From Patellaria atrata CBS 101060 (lineage: Eukaryota; Ascomycota; Dothideomycetes; Patellariales; Patellariaceae), in NCBI GenBank assembly GCA_010093705.1, contig MU006106.1, forward strand, positions 552,900 to 616,899: DNA of 64,000 nucleotides. The letters run 5' to 3'. Position numbers and translations under genes: made by a program. The notes below the pieces were generated by a model, which saw only the letters and a program-made list of their open reading frames with translations, searched no databases and was not told the origin of the DNA. Below are positions 11,601 through 23,514 of the stretch, in pieces (the stretch's first letter is position 1; each line of letters begins with the position of its first letter).

Positions 11601-12948
11601 GAGAGTTTGAGTTGAAGGATTGAATTATCAGGGTTTGGCTGAGGCTTTCGGAATACCGGGAGTATCAATGAGAGGTCACTATATCATCTTAGAGAGCAAG
11701 CGCTTGTTTGATTCGAATATGATGGCAGTTTGAAGCTGCTATTTTAAGTGAAATCCATTCACATTTAGTTTAAAAAGTGATGTCCTATTAAAATATTGCG
11801 AAATGACGGGTGAGTGATTAAACATCACTCTCAATATTGTCTTACAGACACTAAGACTAATCTATATAAATGGACATGAGTTTGAAAGAAATTTGTCTCA
11901 CTTAACTGGATTTAAGAATATGTGGACTCATATCTCAACAGAGCTCAGCCCAAATCAGCTTCTGGTAATGACAGAGGTGATAAGAGACGAATACTCATAT
12001 AACTGAACTTTTCGTCTAAAGTAATAATGAGTCGATTTCAGCGCTGGTTCAATCATATTCGTGTCATAACAGACCGCCAACGCACTCATCTGATACATCC
12101 AAAGAGCCTCATCTCCAGTCACGCTCCAAGTCATATCTGACATACCCGCGATGACTAAAGTGATATAGGAGTGACGCGAACCAGGTACATTTCAATACCT
12201 ATAACATCTTCCTTTGCCTCATAGCTTTATCTTCCATCAACCATCATCATCAGAAGTCTCTCACCATCTGCATAGACGACAGACATCGAACCCCCCCTTT
12301 ACCCGAGCAACGAACAGAAACTTCAAACAGACGCGCCTACCCGTGTAGCCAGCACGTGAAATCGAAACTACAAATCATCATCATCATCGCTACACCTCTC
12401 TGTGGAGTGGACTAGAACAGTTGAGAGTGAATAGATTGAGTCATCGAACGAAACAAACGGACACTATGGGTTCGGTTTAGGGCGCGAATATAAAAGGGCA
12501 GTCGTAACCCATCTCCTGCTCCAAGCCCTTCGTGTGTGATTCATCGCGAGCCGTTCCGATCCCGCGAAAAAAGGAAGAACGTAACGAGCCTTTCACAAGA
12601 AGGAAAGAACGAATAGGGGTTCTCTTCATATTTAAGATATCCCCTCCCCCGCACACTTAGTTTCCCGTCGTCTCGTCGGCACCTTAACCTTAAGGTATCT
12701 TTGTTCATTGCTGTGTCTTAGAAATACTGAGACATAGATTTCCAATTGCAAAGGTCCACTGGAACGGTCCTGGAATTCCAACGTACTTATGTGGCTCGAA
12801 AGGATCCGTTACGAGAGTCGAAAATCAAGGTACAGATCTAATTGCTGAAGACGCACGCAAGTTTCCACGTACTTCTAAAGAAACTAAGGTCATTACCAAA
12901 CAAGTTCAAAAAGTAGTTTGCCAAGAAAGAAGACCCAAAAGAGTGACC
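11601..12948. other. Intergenic and long leader of the zinc-finger gene
   Basis: No coding frame of note. The segment 12180-12948 looks like promoter plus a long 5' untranslated leader: a TATA box at 12489, then mixed CT-rich and AG-rich tracts. An ATG near 12788 opens a short frame (MWLERIRYES) that reaches a possible donor GTACAG. It could be an upstream ORF or an extra first exon, but I cannot support it. Confidence 0.35.
12489..12496 (+). promoter_or_regulatory. TATA box (TATAAAAG) of the zinc-finger gene
   Basis: TATAAAAG lies in a GC-richer setting (GGGCGCGAA before, GGCAGTCG after), which makes it stand out from the AT background. It is 453 bp before the start codon, so it implies a leader of roughly 400 nt. 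Confidence 0.45.
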
Positions 12949-13904
12949 ATGTCTGAAGAAGAGGTGGATCCAATAAACAAAGTTCCTTATGGGAGCTTTT
13001 GGTCCCAGTCGCGTAAGTGTCATAGCCCTTCAGTTTCCTCTACAAATACTTACAAAATCTAGCTGCAATACAGATCAAAACCGAGTGGACCAATTCCGCG
13101 GATATTCTATCGTCCCCAGTCAAGGTCGAATACTCACAGGATGCTAGTCAAATCACGCTCTCCTTGTTTAGCATACCGGATATTCGAAGGAGCGAAAACA
13201 AGCCTGATGAGCAATGTCGCTACTGTGGTGAATACCTTCACTATAACGATATGGATCATCATATAGAAGAGATGCATCGAAACGGGTCGAGAATCTGCCC
13301 AAAATGCCGTAAGACCTGCTACTCACATGTGGAGTTGAAGAATCATATAAGGGCGTGTCATCCCGGGGACAATCCATTCGTCTGTCAGTATTGCTCCAGT
13401 GGAATATATTCAGATATTGAGTTCCTGTACAAGCACTGGAAGGAGAATCATGCAGATCTGCTACCTTTCATATGAAAACCGTGCAATCTTCGTTTCAGGA
13501 CGGCGCAAGAACGCACGAAGCATTCGAAGCATTGCTTCAAGCAGAGGCAGATGTTGAAGAAAGAACCCTCGGTTTCTCAGGGCCTTAATGTGGAATGGAA
13601 TTTTCCAGTAGTTAAGAAAGAGGAAGTAATTGGAACGGTGGCTAAGCGTCCCAATTCATGTTCACCGGAACCGATCGCAATCAAGATGGAGCCTACCCAC
13701 TCGCCGATGTCAAAAACTCCGAAGCGTTCAAAAGCGAGCCCTACAAAAGGACGGCGTAAGCCTGATTCTGGGATTCTCACTGGAGCAACTATGGCTGAAA
13801 CGAATCACGCTGCTAACAGTGTGTTCCGTAGTAATCCCTGGGATGCTTGGACCTCTATGGAAGCGGGTAGCACCAAAGAGAACGAGAAGATTATTTGGGA
13901 GTGA
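12949..13904 (+). CDS. C2H2 zinc-finger protein, frame broken by in-frame TGA at 13473
   Basis: Exon 1 is 12949-13012 and exon 2 starts at 13063 after a 50-bp intron. Read to the first stop (TGA 13473-13475) it gives 158 aa with three fingers: C73/C76-H88/H93, then CPKC...H...H, then CQYC...H...H. The frame continues open for 142 more codons to TGA 13902. Straight after the stop it reads KPCNLRFRTAQERTKHSKHC. If the TGA were a cysteine, this would be a fourth finger of the form C-x2-C-x12-H-x3-C. Sumoylation-type motifs (hydrophobic-K-x-E) occur on both sides of the stop: IKTE and VKVE before, VKKE and IKME after. This supports one ancestral protein. A likely DNA-binding regulator, target unknown. 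A 72-nt in-frame alternative intron could also bypass the stop, giving 277 aa but losing most of finger 3. The start is the first ATG after the TATA box in good context (ACCATGT). Confidence 0.7.
13427..13498 (+). other. Possible alternative 72-nt intron removing the in-frame TGA
   Basis: The segment begins GTACAAG and ends CGTTTCAG. It is 24 codons long, so splicing keeps the frame and deletes the TGA at 13473. The donor is acceptable and the acceptor good, but no CTAAC-type branch site is obvious. Splicing would also delete the two zinc-binding histidines of finger 3. The intron is therefore a rival to the readthrough or mutation explanations, not a preferred model. Confidence 0.3.
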
Positions 13905-14173
13905 GACGTGGGAGTAGGCGGGTTTTCTTGGTTTGAGGAATCCTTAACAGAAATAAGATTTGGACGTGCAGTGATGTGGTAAGGTGTTTTTGGCGTTACT
14001 TGGTCCAGAGTTGATTAAGTAGACCAGGATGAACTACATCTACACATTTCGAGTTATCAGCATGTGGGTGCAGGCACGAGAAGAAACATGTATATTCCTT
14101 ACTGGATAGAATCTCATCTCAACTGATTTGGCGTTTTCCTCGACTGTTGGGATGAACTTCAGGGGAACTCAAT

Positions 14174-15001
14174 TTATAGCCTTCGCCCTTTCAACCTAAT
14201 AAACCAGTATGCCGCTCCAAATAGCGCTCCACCAATGTGACCAGCGTGGGCTGTTCTTGTTCTAGGATCATTCATGTAGAACCAGTCGACTGCGAGGTAT
14301 CCAGAAACAGCGAGCCACAATGGAGCTGGAATGAAGAATATGAGGATCTGCGTCGATGGTGCAAGTAGAGCTGCAGTGGCTCCAAGACCCATAACCGCAC
14401 CGCTAGCGCCCAAGGCAGTGTGAATCCTTCTATCTCCTTGAGACCGACGGGCGTTGAGGGCTTCATTGATAACAAACCCGAGTGACCCTACTATGCCAGA
14501 TCCAATATATAAGGTCAATAGTTGTGGTCCTGTAATACCACGATATCTCAAAATCGAGGCAAAGGTGTGGAATGTAACCATATTGAAGACAAAATGTCCA
14601 AGGTCACGGTGAGAAAACGTCGATGTAAGGAGGGTATACGCCTTTTCGGGATATCTTGTAAGAACCGGGATGGACACGGTGAAGTTTTCGTACATAGTCT
14701 GGATCAAGGTTTTGCTTGAAGAGGTTGACCTAGGTTGACCATCAACATAGACCCCTAAGGGCTGCGACGTGGCCCTCTCATTCCTTGCTGCCTGCCATGC
14801 TAGAAATACTGCTGTGTTCGCGCTAATCAATGTCCAAATAACTCTTCCAGAAAACTTAAAGGTATCGATGCTTTGACGTGACGTGGAGTACTGCCTTTGA
14901 GGGAAGCTCTGAACTCGATTTCCCAATGGGCGGACACGAAAGGACCGCATCCATGATGAAGTCTGGAAAATAGGCGGCTTCAGAGCACCTACAGAAGCCA
15001 T
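14174..15001 (-). CDS. Rhomboid-family intramembrane serine protease, mitochondrial type
   Basis: A single exon encodes 275 aa. The first 45 residues are rich in Arg/Ser with no acidic residue before Asp46 and resemble a mitochondrial presequence. Several membrane helices follow. The family motifs are clear: HRDLGHFVFN (residues 131-140), the catalytic serine Ser200 in GASGAVMGLG, and the catalytic histidine His255 in AGHIGGALFG. Rhomboids cut substrates within the membrane. The yeast mitochondrial one (PCP1) processes CCP1 and MGM1. Whether this is the PCP1 orthologue or a second mitochondrial rhomboid is uncertain, since it is shorter than PCP1. It is divergently arranged with DHH1. Confidence 0.92.
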   Translation of the reverse strand: MASVGALKPPIFQTSSWMRSFRVRPLGNRVQSFPQRQYSTSRQSIDTFKFSGRVIWTLISANTAVFLAWQAARNERATSQPLGVYVDGQPRSTSSSKTLIQTMYENFTVSIPVLTRYPEKAYTLLTSTFSHRDLGHFVFNMVTFHTFASILRYRGITGPQLLTLYIGSGIVGSLGFVINEALNARRSQGDRRIHTALGASGAVMGLGATAALLAPSTQILIFFIPAPLWLAVSGYLAVDWFYMNDPRTRTAHAGHIGGALFGAAYWFIRLKGRRL

Positions 15002-15845
15002 ATGGGTTTAGATCTAGTCCGTGACAATGGTTTACATTTGGTGATTGTTTATGAGAAAGCTATAGAATCGAGCTGTGTCACCTCACTGACGGACTGAGTT
15101 CAAGCTCCAAGCCAACAGATAAAGGTTAGGGAGAGCTTGTGGAGGCAAGGAGAGAAAGGTGAGAAGACGACGGTTTATTCAGAATACAGTATCAATGGTC
15201 CCTGCTTGATTGTGTGACACTTTGTAACCTTGTGCCTGATGTACAGATGTCGGCAAGTTTCCCACCTGCATCACGTAGAGCTACTTTATGGTCTGTGCGT
15301 CGGCTACTCCATGTCTCTTGTCTCGACTTCAGTTTCACTCCACTGCCTTGAACCTCACCTGCTTGCAGACACTTTTCCCCCCACACAACTACATTCAGCA
15401 CAAACTGAGTTCGCATCTCTGCCCTGCAGTTGGATTTCGCTGACTACAACCCTCGATAACACTTCTTCAGCTATCACTCACTATCGCACATCCACACATC
15501 CTAGATTCAGACTCGTACAACCCACTGTCTCAAAGCGCTCTGCTTGCCCACCGATAATCCAGCTCTCTCCAAGGAATAGAGTCATTGCGATTTACAACTT
15601 GGCCACCTACTCACCATACTAGTCATTTTGACTCAATCTCCAGTGCATTGGTCAAAGCACCTGATCGAACCTTTTTCCAGCCTTTAGAAACGCAGCGAAG
15701 CGAGTGTGAATCACCCTCTAACGTTGTAAAGCTGTCAAGCAGCTTTAACCCTGCATTTCACCCTTGAGAACAACCGCTCCATACCGGAGTCTACTACGTG
15801 ACTGGCCTTTTCATCCGTGCAGGGGATTGCACAAGACTTTTCAAA
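15002..15845. promoter_or_regulatory. Divergent promoter, rhomboid / DHH1, with long CT-rich DHH1 leader
   Basis: The 844 bp between two outward-facing starts is pyrimidine-rich toward DHH1 (CTCTGCCCTGCAGTTGG, CTATCACTCACTATCGCACATCC). This suits a long 5' leader. Frames of 60-130 codons within it show no family similarity and are not reported as genes. Confidence 0.4.
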
Positions 15846-17517
15846 ATGACAACAGATATCACAAATCAACTAGCAGCTACTAAATTAGGGTGGGTAGACA
15901 TTTGCTCCCCAGATATATAAAATTTCATTAACGATCATCATAGAGAATCTTCAAAACATGAGGGTAATTGGAAGGATGGGCTCAAGGCCCCATCAAAGGA
16001 CTCACGCGTCCAGACCGAGGTATGATATGAGGAGGAGCGTCATGCACGCTGTTACTAATGAAAATACCTTTCTGATAGGACGTCACAGCAACAAAAGGAT
16101 TAGAATGGGAAGACTTTTACATTAAGCGAGAATTGATGATGGGCATTTTCGAGGCTGGGTTTGAAAAGCCTTCTCCTATCCAGGAAGAGACTATTCCCGT
16201 CGCACTTACAGGTCGTGATATTCTGGCGCGAGCGAAGAACGGAACGGGGAAAACTGCAGCATTTGTTATTCCTACACTCGAAAGGGTCAATCCGAAGCTC
16301 AATAAGACCCAGGCTTTGATATTAGTACCAACGAGAGAACTGGCGCTACAGACTTCGCAGGTATGCAAGACATTAGGGAAGCATTTGGGACTCAATGTTA
16401 TGGTAACAACTGGTGGCACTGGCCTTAAGGACGATATTATACGGTTAAGCGAGACGGTACATATCATAGTAGGAACGCCTGGCAGAATATTGGATCTTGC
16501 GAGTAAGGGTGTGGCTGATCTTTCGACCTGCTCAACTTTCGTTATGGATGAAGCAGACAAACTTCTCTCGCCGGAGTTCACACCTGTCATTGAGCAGCTT
16601 TTGGCTTTTCATCCAAAAGACCGCCAGGTCATGCTGTTCAGTGCTACATTTCCTATCATAGTAAAGAGTTTCAAGGTCAGTCAAATGTCCTATTTTACAC
16701 GGAGTGAATTACTGAAACAAAACAGGACAAGAACATGAACTCCCCTTATGAAATTAATCTGATGGACGAACTCACGCTTCGTGGTATTACCCAGTATTAC
16801 GCGTTCGTTGAAGAAAAGCAGAAAGTGCATTGCCTCAATACGCTGTTCAACAAACTGCAAATCAATCAATCCATTATATTCTGCAATTCAACAAATCGTG
16901 TTGAGTTGCTTGCAAAGAAGATTACGGAGCTTGGCTATTCTTGCTTCTACTCCCATGCGAAAATGATGCAGCACGCTCGTAACCGCGTTTTTCACGATTT
17001 TCGCAATGGAGTTTGTCGAAACTTAGTCTGTTCTGATCTTCTAACTCGAGGCATAGATATTCAGGCTGTCAATGTTGTCATCAATTTCGATTTTCCAAAG
17101 AATGCTGAAACGTACCTGCATCGAATCGGTCGTTCAGGTCGTTTCGGTCATCTGGGTTTAGCTATCAACCTCATAAATTGGGACGATCGCTTCAACTTGT
17201 ATCGCATTGAGCAAGAGTTGGGGACTGAAATCCAACCAATTCCACAAGTCATCGAGAAGAAGCTGTATGTCTATGAGTCCCCCGAGAATATCCCCCGACC
17301 CATTTCCAGTGCCCAAACTCCGCGTGAGGAGCAAACCGAGGATACCCAACAGTCCCAGCGATCTTCCTCCAATCGTCAAACTTACACCCGAAACCAGCGC
17401 GGTGGAGGATATCAAGGCCAACGTAGGGGAGGACAAGTACAAGGCACTCAAGGTCGTTCGAATGGCTATAATGGACAACGCAACCCAAGGACCTCCGCGC
17501 CAGCGACTCAGGCTTAG
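15846..17517 (+). CDS. DHH1: DEAD-box RNA helicase DHH1 (DDX6/Rck), decapping activator
   Basis: Exons 15846-15889, 15944-16019, 16079-16675 and 16726-17517 give 502 aa. The first two exons are tiny, 44 and 76 nt, and encode the short N-tail ending in the conserved junction QTEDVTATKG. Helicase motifs are complete: Q motif (PSPIQ, Q75), motif I AKNGTGKT (92-99), [19 protein letters not shown] (197-200), SAT, then the second RecA domain with [14 protein letters not shown] and [10 protein letters not shown]. The tail after about 430 is Gln/Asn/Gly/Arg-rich with RGG-like pieces, typical of P-body proteins. It acts in the cytoplasm with the decapping and CCR4-NOT machinery to repress and destroy mRNA. 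The first donor is GTGGGT, weaker than the others; phase supports it. Confidence 0.96.
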
Positions 17518-20500
17518 TCATAGGTCAAGAAGGGAAGCAAGAGAGTCAGACATATCATTTTGCATTTATTCCCACTAGCTGACCCTTTGCTCTCCTATCT
17601 TAGCCTGCTTGGCATAATTTCCTTTGTTCTGCTTTGATCTCTGTTATTCTGCAGCTATATTCCCTTTCTCTCACGACTTCGGAAGCGGCTACGATACCTG
17701 GTGCTTATTTGGTGTAATGGAACCATTTCTGGCGTGCCTCGGGTCTTTAACCCTTGGCTTTCTGGCTTTTTGTACAATACTCTCGGATTGGTCTTCCTCG
17801 TCCCTGATGGATCCTTTCTTGACATCCGTCCTTTGCCGTCTTTTAATGCCGTTATCTTGGAACAGCATCTTGTCGGCGTACATTTCAGAAAAGTTACACG
17901 ACTCTCTTAAACGGATTTCATCCCAACTCCATAATTCGGTCCAGACGACTTGTTCCCCACAACCTCTCTTATGTCTCTAATGAGCATTACGCCGATCACC
18001 TGACGACTTTCCTGAGGCTATTTACCTTACCTTTCTGTCCTCTGCTACGCTTGTGGCATTCTCCACGTCATCCTATCACCTCGCTGAAGCAAATGGTCAT
18101 ACTGGACCAACTTATGAGCACATGTTCACCGCTCATGTCATCGTTGATCATCGCTGTCTCTGGCAGCGGCCAGATCAGTCTGGACAAGTTCTGATTGTTA
18201 CATCGTGAATTGATCGTTATCTACTCTTTAGATATAAGGTCGTTTATCGCATGAGTACAATTGATCTGTCTGGTAGAAGAAAAATTTTTTTAAAAAAAAG
18301 CAATGGAGGCATGATTGGATGGTAACAATCAATTGTACGGACGATCTAGAACCGGTAGTTGTAGTTATTTCAATTGACAACATCTCCTCTTTCTTGCTGT
18401 GCGTTGTCATCGGCGCACACTCTCTTAGTTGTCACAGGATGTTCTTGCGGTGTGATGTGGGCTTGTTGCTGACGTGTCCTGGCAGGAAGGAAACCTATTT
18501 ATGTCCCTTCCTCCTCTCAAATCTGCTTCCCTATTCTTCCAACAACCAAGCAAACCAACAGATAGATTCAATTCCAACTATTATTAGTGGGACATGGTCG
18601 CAGCAACGCTTCTAATGAGTGCTCTAGCAACCAATAGTCTACATGGAACATCCATTTTACCCTTAAGTTCCTTTTTTGGATCCCATATTCCTTAGAAGTA
18701 GTTATAGTCTCTCATTCGACATATCGCCCCTTCTAGTCCAATTGTCAGACCACCTACTGACTCATGCAGATCCAATTCCCAGACCGCTTCATCATGGCAA
18801 TTCATTTCCATCTGCAAGAGTATTTTCAATTCGTGTCGAATCTAGAGGTGGCACTTAGATGTTTACCATCATCATCAACCCTCCTAGACAGAACGGTCCT
18901 CCTCAGCATGCAACTAGCATATACATTCGCACCACGTAGCCCCTGACCTTAAATGGAAAATACCATGCATAACACAGCTCCAACTGTCGCTAGTTTTAGA
19001 CCTTGAATGTTAGTTCCAGAATATGGAAACGCGCATTTATCGGATTCTGCGAGTTTTCGCTGCGGAGGGATCAAGTTTTATTCTTCTCTCCGCTCGTAAA
19101 TCCCAGTAGGGGGCCTATTTCTTGTTCTCCGCTCCCTCTATCCAAATTCAACGATTCGGATGGCTCGTGTATGACCAACGTCATTTGTACAGTTGACCAT
19201 TTCCTTGGACGCTTCGTACTAGAGGCGCTACCCAGCTGCGAAAACGCCCCAATTCTGCTGCTCCACGTTCGATAAATGGCCATAATATCTTCCTTCCTTG
19301 TCCGATTATTTAACAGAACTATCAACATTACGCCCATTCCCCGCCCAAGATATATTCGGATTCTGCACGGAAGAAATTCGGCGAAATAGACTCTATATAT
19401 TTGGCTATGTTCGGGCTCAGCGACTGATTAGCGGTTTATTGCTCGGATGCAAGCTCTCTCATACTCTTCTCATATACCCCTTTTCTACGAGTCACTCACA
19501 AATATTTATGGTTCCCGCGGCCTGGTATTACAGAAGAATGGAGATTACTGCAGGATTATTGAGAACTAGTGATGAACCCAAACAGTCGGAACTTTTACTA
19601 CTGTGTTGGTGTTTCCGGAAGATACGTGTTCATTGCTCTCTTTGGTACCTTTCCAAATCCGCAAAATGAGATTGTCGCGAACATCATTGTGGCCGCTAGA
19701 TTCAGATGCAAACAGAAGCATGGCAAGTTTCAGTAATCACCCTTACTTTGTGCTCAGCCTAGAGCAGAATTACCCCAGGACTCCCTGTCTCGATAATCTG
19801 GCTTGATAGATACCTATTCTCTCCTGCGTGGACTGGCTCCACCTTCAGTACTACTGGCAACTCTTCAGTATCACACATCTATACATAGAGAAACGTATTG
19901 CTTTTTCTTCGATTGGAGAGTAACATATCTCAGCCTTTCCGTTTATCTCTGCATTGGAATGCAGCTGTTAGAGTTCTCTTCTATTTACGCTGATTAATAC
20001 TGACTCCAGCTTATACCATATCCTTTTATCTAAACCTTCCGCACAGAGCATTTCGAATTTAGGGCTACAGGAGCAGCTTTTGCGAGACCCTCTCCGGCCC
20101 TAACAAATCAGAACCGAACGAACAACTTCATTTTCTTCCTCAGCGCCTTAGGTATTAGTCTAGGAGACAACAAGCCTTTTATTATTCCGTGTGAACTGGA
20201 GAAGAATTGCCGCGTCGTGAGCGCAAACATCTATTGAAGAATCGGGCGAGACACTGCATCGAATGAAATCTGGTCCACTATTCAACCATTTAGGATGGGA
20301 AATTTCTTTCGGATCCATTCTGTTGTAGGATTCAGTTCTGCTCAACTGGTTGTTCAGTGAAGCCAAGTTTTGTATCTCGCTTCCCCTAAGCGGCATCGTC
20401 CGTTGCGGCGAAAAGTATTGACTATTTAAGAGTCCATCTCATCAATGTGTTCACATTCTCGACGCGGTCTTAGACTACTAGTTCATTCATTACCCCAGGA

Positions 20501-23475
20501 AATAATGTTAGTGCTTAACGGGGGAACTTCTGGCTCGTTTGGACCTCCAGGAGTTGCGGTATATCACAATTATCGGTCGCGAAACCGAAAACAACCATTA
20601 TCATTCAAATACTCATTAGGGATGTTCCCGCTGGCCGCATCGGTTCGAACTGATTTCTTTAGCCTCGCATTGGGGGACAAGATCAATAAAGGGATTTGAA
20701 ATGATTGTTTCGCTGGTGGCAAAGTTAACATGCTTGAGACTATGGAATCGTCATAAAGCTTAGAGATGGCCAGAAGGAGTTATTCAGTCAGCATCCTCTC
20801 AGCTCCGGATAAGGCTGAATGCGTTCGCGAACCGCCTGATTGATTTCAATATGCGCCGATTTGACCATGGTATACACACCTCCCTAGGCTCGATATCTCG
20901 GCCACAACTTTCATACAAGATTTGTTTTTCTTTCAGTAAATCATTTCATGGACGGCTCTAGATGCGCAATACGACTTTCATTGTCTTCCTACCACTGTAG
21001 CGAACCAGTTCTCGGGTATTTATTACCCTCTTACCCATAACCGAATGGCGGTGGGAGATTTGAGATTAGCAGCAAATGTCATATTCATGAACACCCACTG
21101 TTCCCTTTGTGGGCCTAGACTCCGTCAAGGAATTGGATTCCATAAAGACAGAAGACTATTGCTAGCCCTAGTGGGAGTCTTGAAAATTTGATCGTGGCCA
21201 TGCTATTATGATAGCGGTTTGGAGATACGATTTGTGATTTCTGCGACTTGCTTCAGACATTCGGTCGAGTGGTTGAAAGGGACCGGAATTCGAGTTGGTC
21301 TATGATCTTGAGCCCCTCAAATTGGGTTTAAGACAAGACAACGTTAGATGACACGGGTTACCTACGGAATATTTATGCCGTTTGGAGGCGCGCAGTCATC
21401 TCTCAAACATTTACATATTTACATTGTTAAAAACACACTTCCGTCCCGTAAGAACTGGAAATCACTGGTCAATTCTCGTTCGGGGTTTAGATGCGAAATT
21501 GGCAGATTCCTAGTTCTCTCCCGTCTTGTGGGGACTATCACATATATTTTCTTCCTGGGGCGGAAACAGAGATGTAAGCTCGTCGCGGTTAGGGGATCGC
21601 GGACTGACTGATAACTTTTTGGCAATTCCATTCTGTGAGTGGTGACTATCCCTATAGTTTTTGAGATCAAGAGATTCAGTACTCAACCAATTTGGATGCA
21701 GGGAACTTTACTGCGTTCCCTCTTGCAACTGTATAATCGCTTGTTCCCGAAATGACCAAAATAACGGCTCACGAGTGTGTCTCAAGAGCTATTGGGAGGT
21801 TTTAGTCCAAAGAATGCGGCTCTACGAGAGCTATATTTCCGCGAGATGAGACTCTATGAAGCCGCTGTGTGAACAAGACCATCAAAAAGGAACGACTTTT
21901 ACAAGACTTGGGGATGTGTATTTTCCCGAAGGATTCGGATTTAATCATCATCGCGGCGGCCAAACTTACACATTAATGTGATCATTTAAATGAGGTGTTA
22001 AGATCTGTATCCCTAATTTGTTTGAAAGATCCGCCGTTTTTCGCTAATAAACAAGTAAGTGGAGCAAATAGTAGGAGGTGCCACTGAGTACGAAAAATAA
22101 GTAAGGTTATCGAAAGAAACAGAGGGGAAGGAGAGTGGTTTTAACGTCGAAGATTGCTGCTTCTGTAATTTTCGGAGTCTATGGAATGTGAGCGGCCTCT
22201 AGTAATTGTGTTCCAACTATCTAGTCCAGATGCTATCTACAATCAAGATAAAGAAGAAGAGAAGAGTCTGAAGGCAGGTTTGAGGAAAATATTACTGGCT
22301 GATCTTCGGATGCAGGGCGCGCTCATACCACTAGGCTCTAGCCTGTTACATGGAACAGTTAGCTTTCTTGTTATCTCCCTTCGGTCTTGGTAAAGAATTG
22401 ATATTTCCGTATGACCCTGTATCGAATTGGATAATAAGTTAAACGACCCGATTACCTCCAGAAGCCAGTCCTTCAAACAGTGTTGCTAGGCAAGGTCTTT
22501 TCGCAAAAATAGCTCTTCCTTTCAAGATGTCTTCCAGTCATTACCGATTCGGTCATTCACGTATATTCCTCAACTATCCCCTCAACAACGTGATATGTGT
22601 TCCGGATCGGATCGGAATGACATGGCGCAGGATTCTGGAGTTGTTGCTATCATTTGCATATACTTATCTCAGTGCGAGGCCTGTGTCATCGTAGCTAACC
22701 TCTCAGCTTCGAAGCTAGGGTGAGATTCACCCGTTTTTGTTTAACCGAAACATCGCAAATTGGATTCTTCTTTCTAGAAATATATGCAGGAAGTGGGTCT
22801 CGTTCTCTTGATGTCATGGCCTAGCATTGTACTGCACTACCCGCAAGATACATGAACGGGTCATTCTCTTTCTGGTTCTCCTTAACCACAGAACATTCTC
22901 AATCATTTACTGTCTCTCGACGGTTAAAGTATTGTCATAAATACACGCATGTTGAACAATATTCATCGGACTCGTTTAGGAAGTTAGAAGACCTTAGAAC
23001 ATGGGTTCAGAGGAAAAGTGACACCAAAGAAATATTGCGGAGCAGTCGCGGAGACGGTGAAAGAGATTCTGATAAAGAAATATATCTTACTCAAAATCCT
23101 CCTCTGGATATTTCAACTTGGCTGGGTCGGCCCGATTCCTGGGAACATGTTACCGTAGCTATCTCAAGGCATTCGCGAGAGGGATAACATGAGGAAACCG
23201 GCCATTTTGGGATTCGGCCAACTTTTCCCAACACTACGTTCGGGAATCAGGACTGTAGCAAAAACTTCCCAAAGTTCTAAAGAGCGAAGATTTTTATGCC
23301 AATATTCTTCGAACAGTGGCTTGCCTGAATCTAATTCTCTTCTTGGAGCGCCAGTCTCTAATCAATCTACCCTTCTCAATCTCCATTTCTTAGGAGATAT
23401 TGTCCAACGCACAGGGCTCGGGATTCAACATATTCTAGGGCGCTGGACATTGGTGAAATTGAGGGTCACGCAAGG

Positions 23476-23514
23476 TGGCTGGATATCAGATGGCTGGATA
23501 TCAGATGGTTGGGG
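23476..23514 (+). repeat. Short tandem repeat, 15-bp unit TGGCTGGATATCAGA
   Basis: Two and a half copies of a 15-base unit, TGGCTGGATATCAGA, stand head to tail, the last reading TGGTTGGGGA. This is the only clear tandem repeat seen in the gene-free interval. Confidence 0.6.

Noticed and set aside
13473-13475. TGA as selenocysteine codon
   Set aside because: Ascomycetes are not known to have the selenocysteine machinery, and no SECIS-like stem is apparent downstream. A mutated or read-through Cys codon is simpler.
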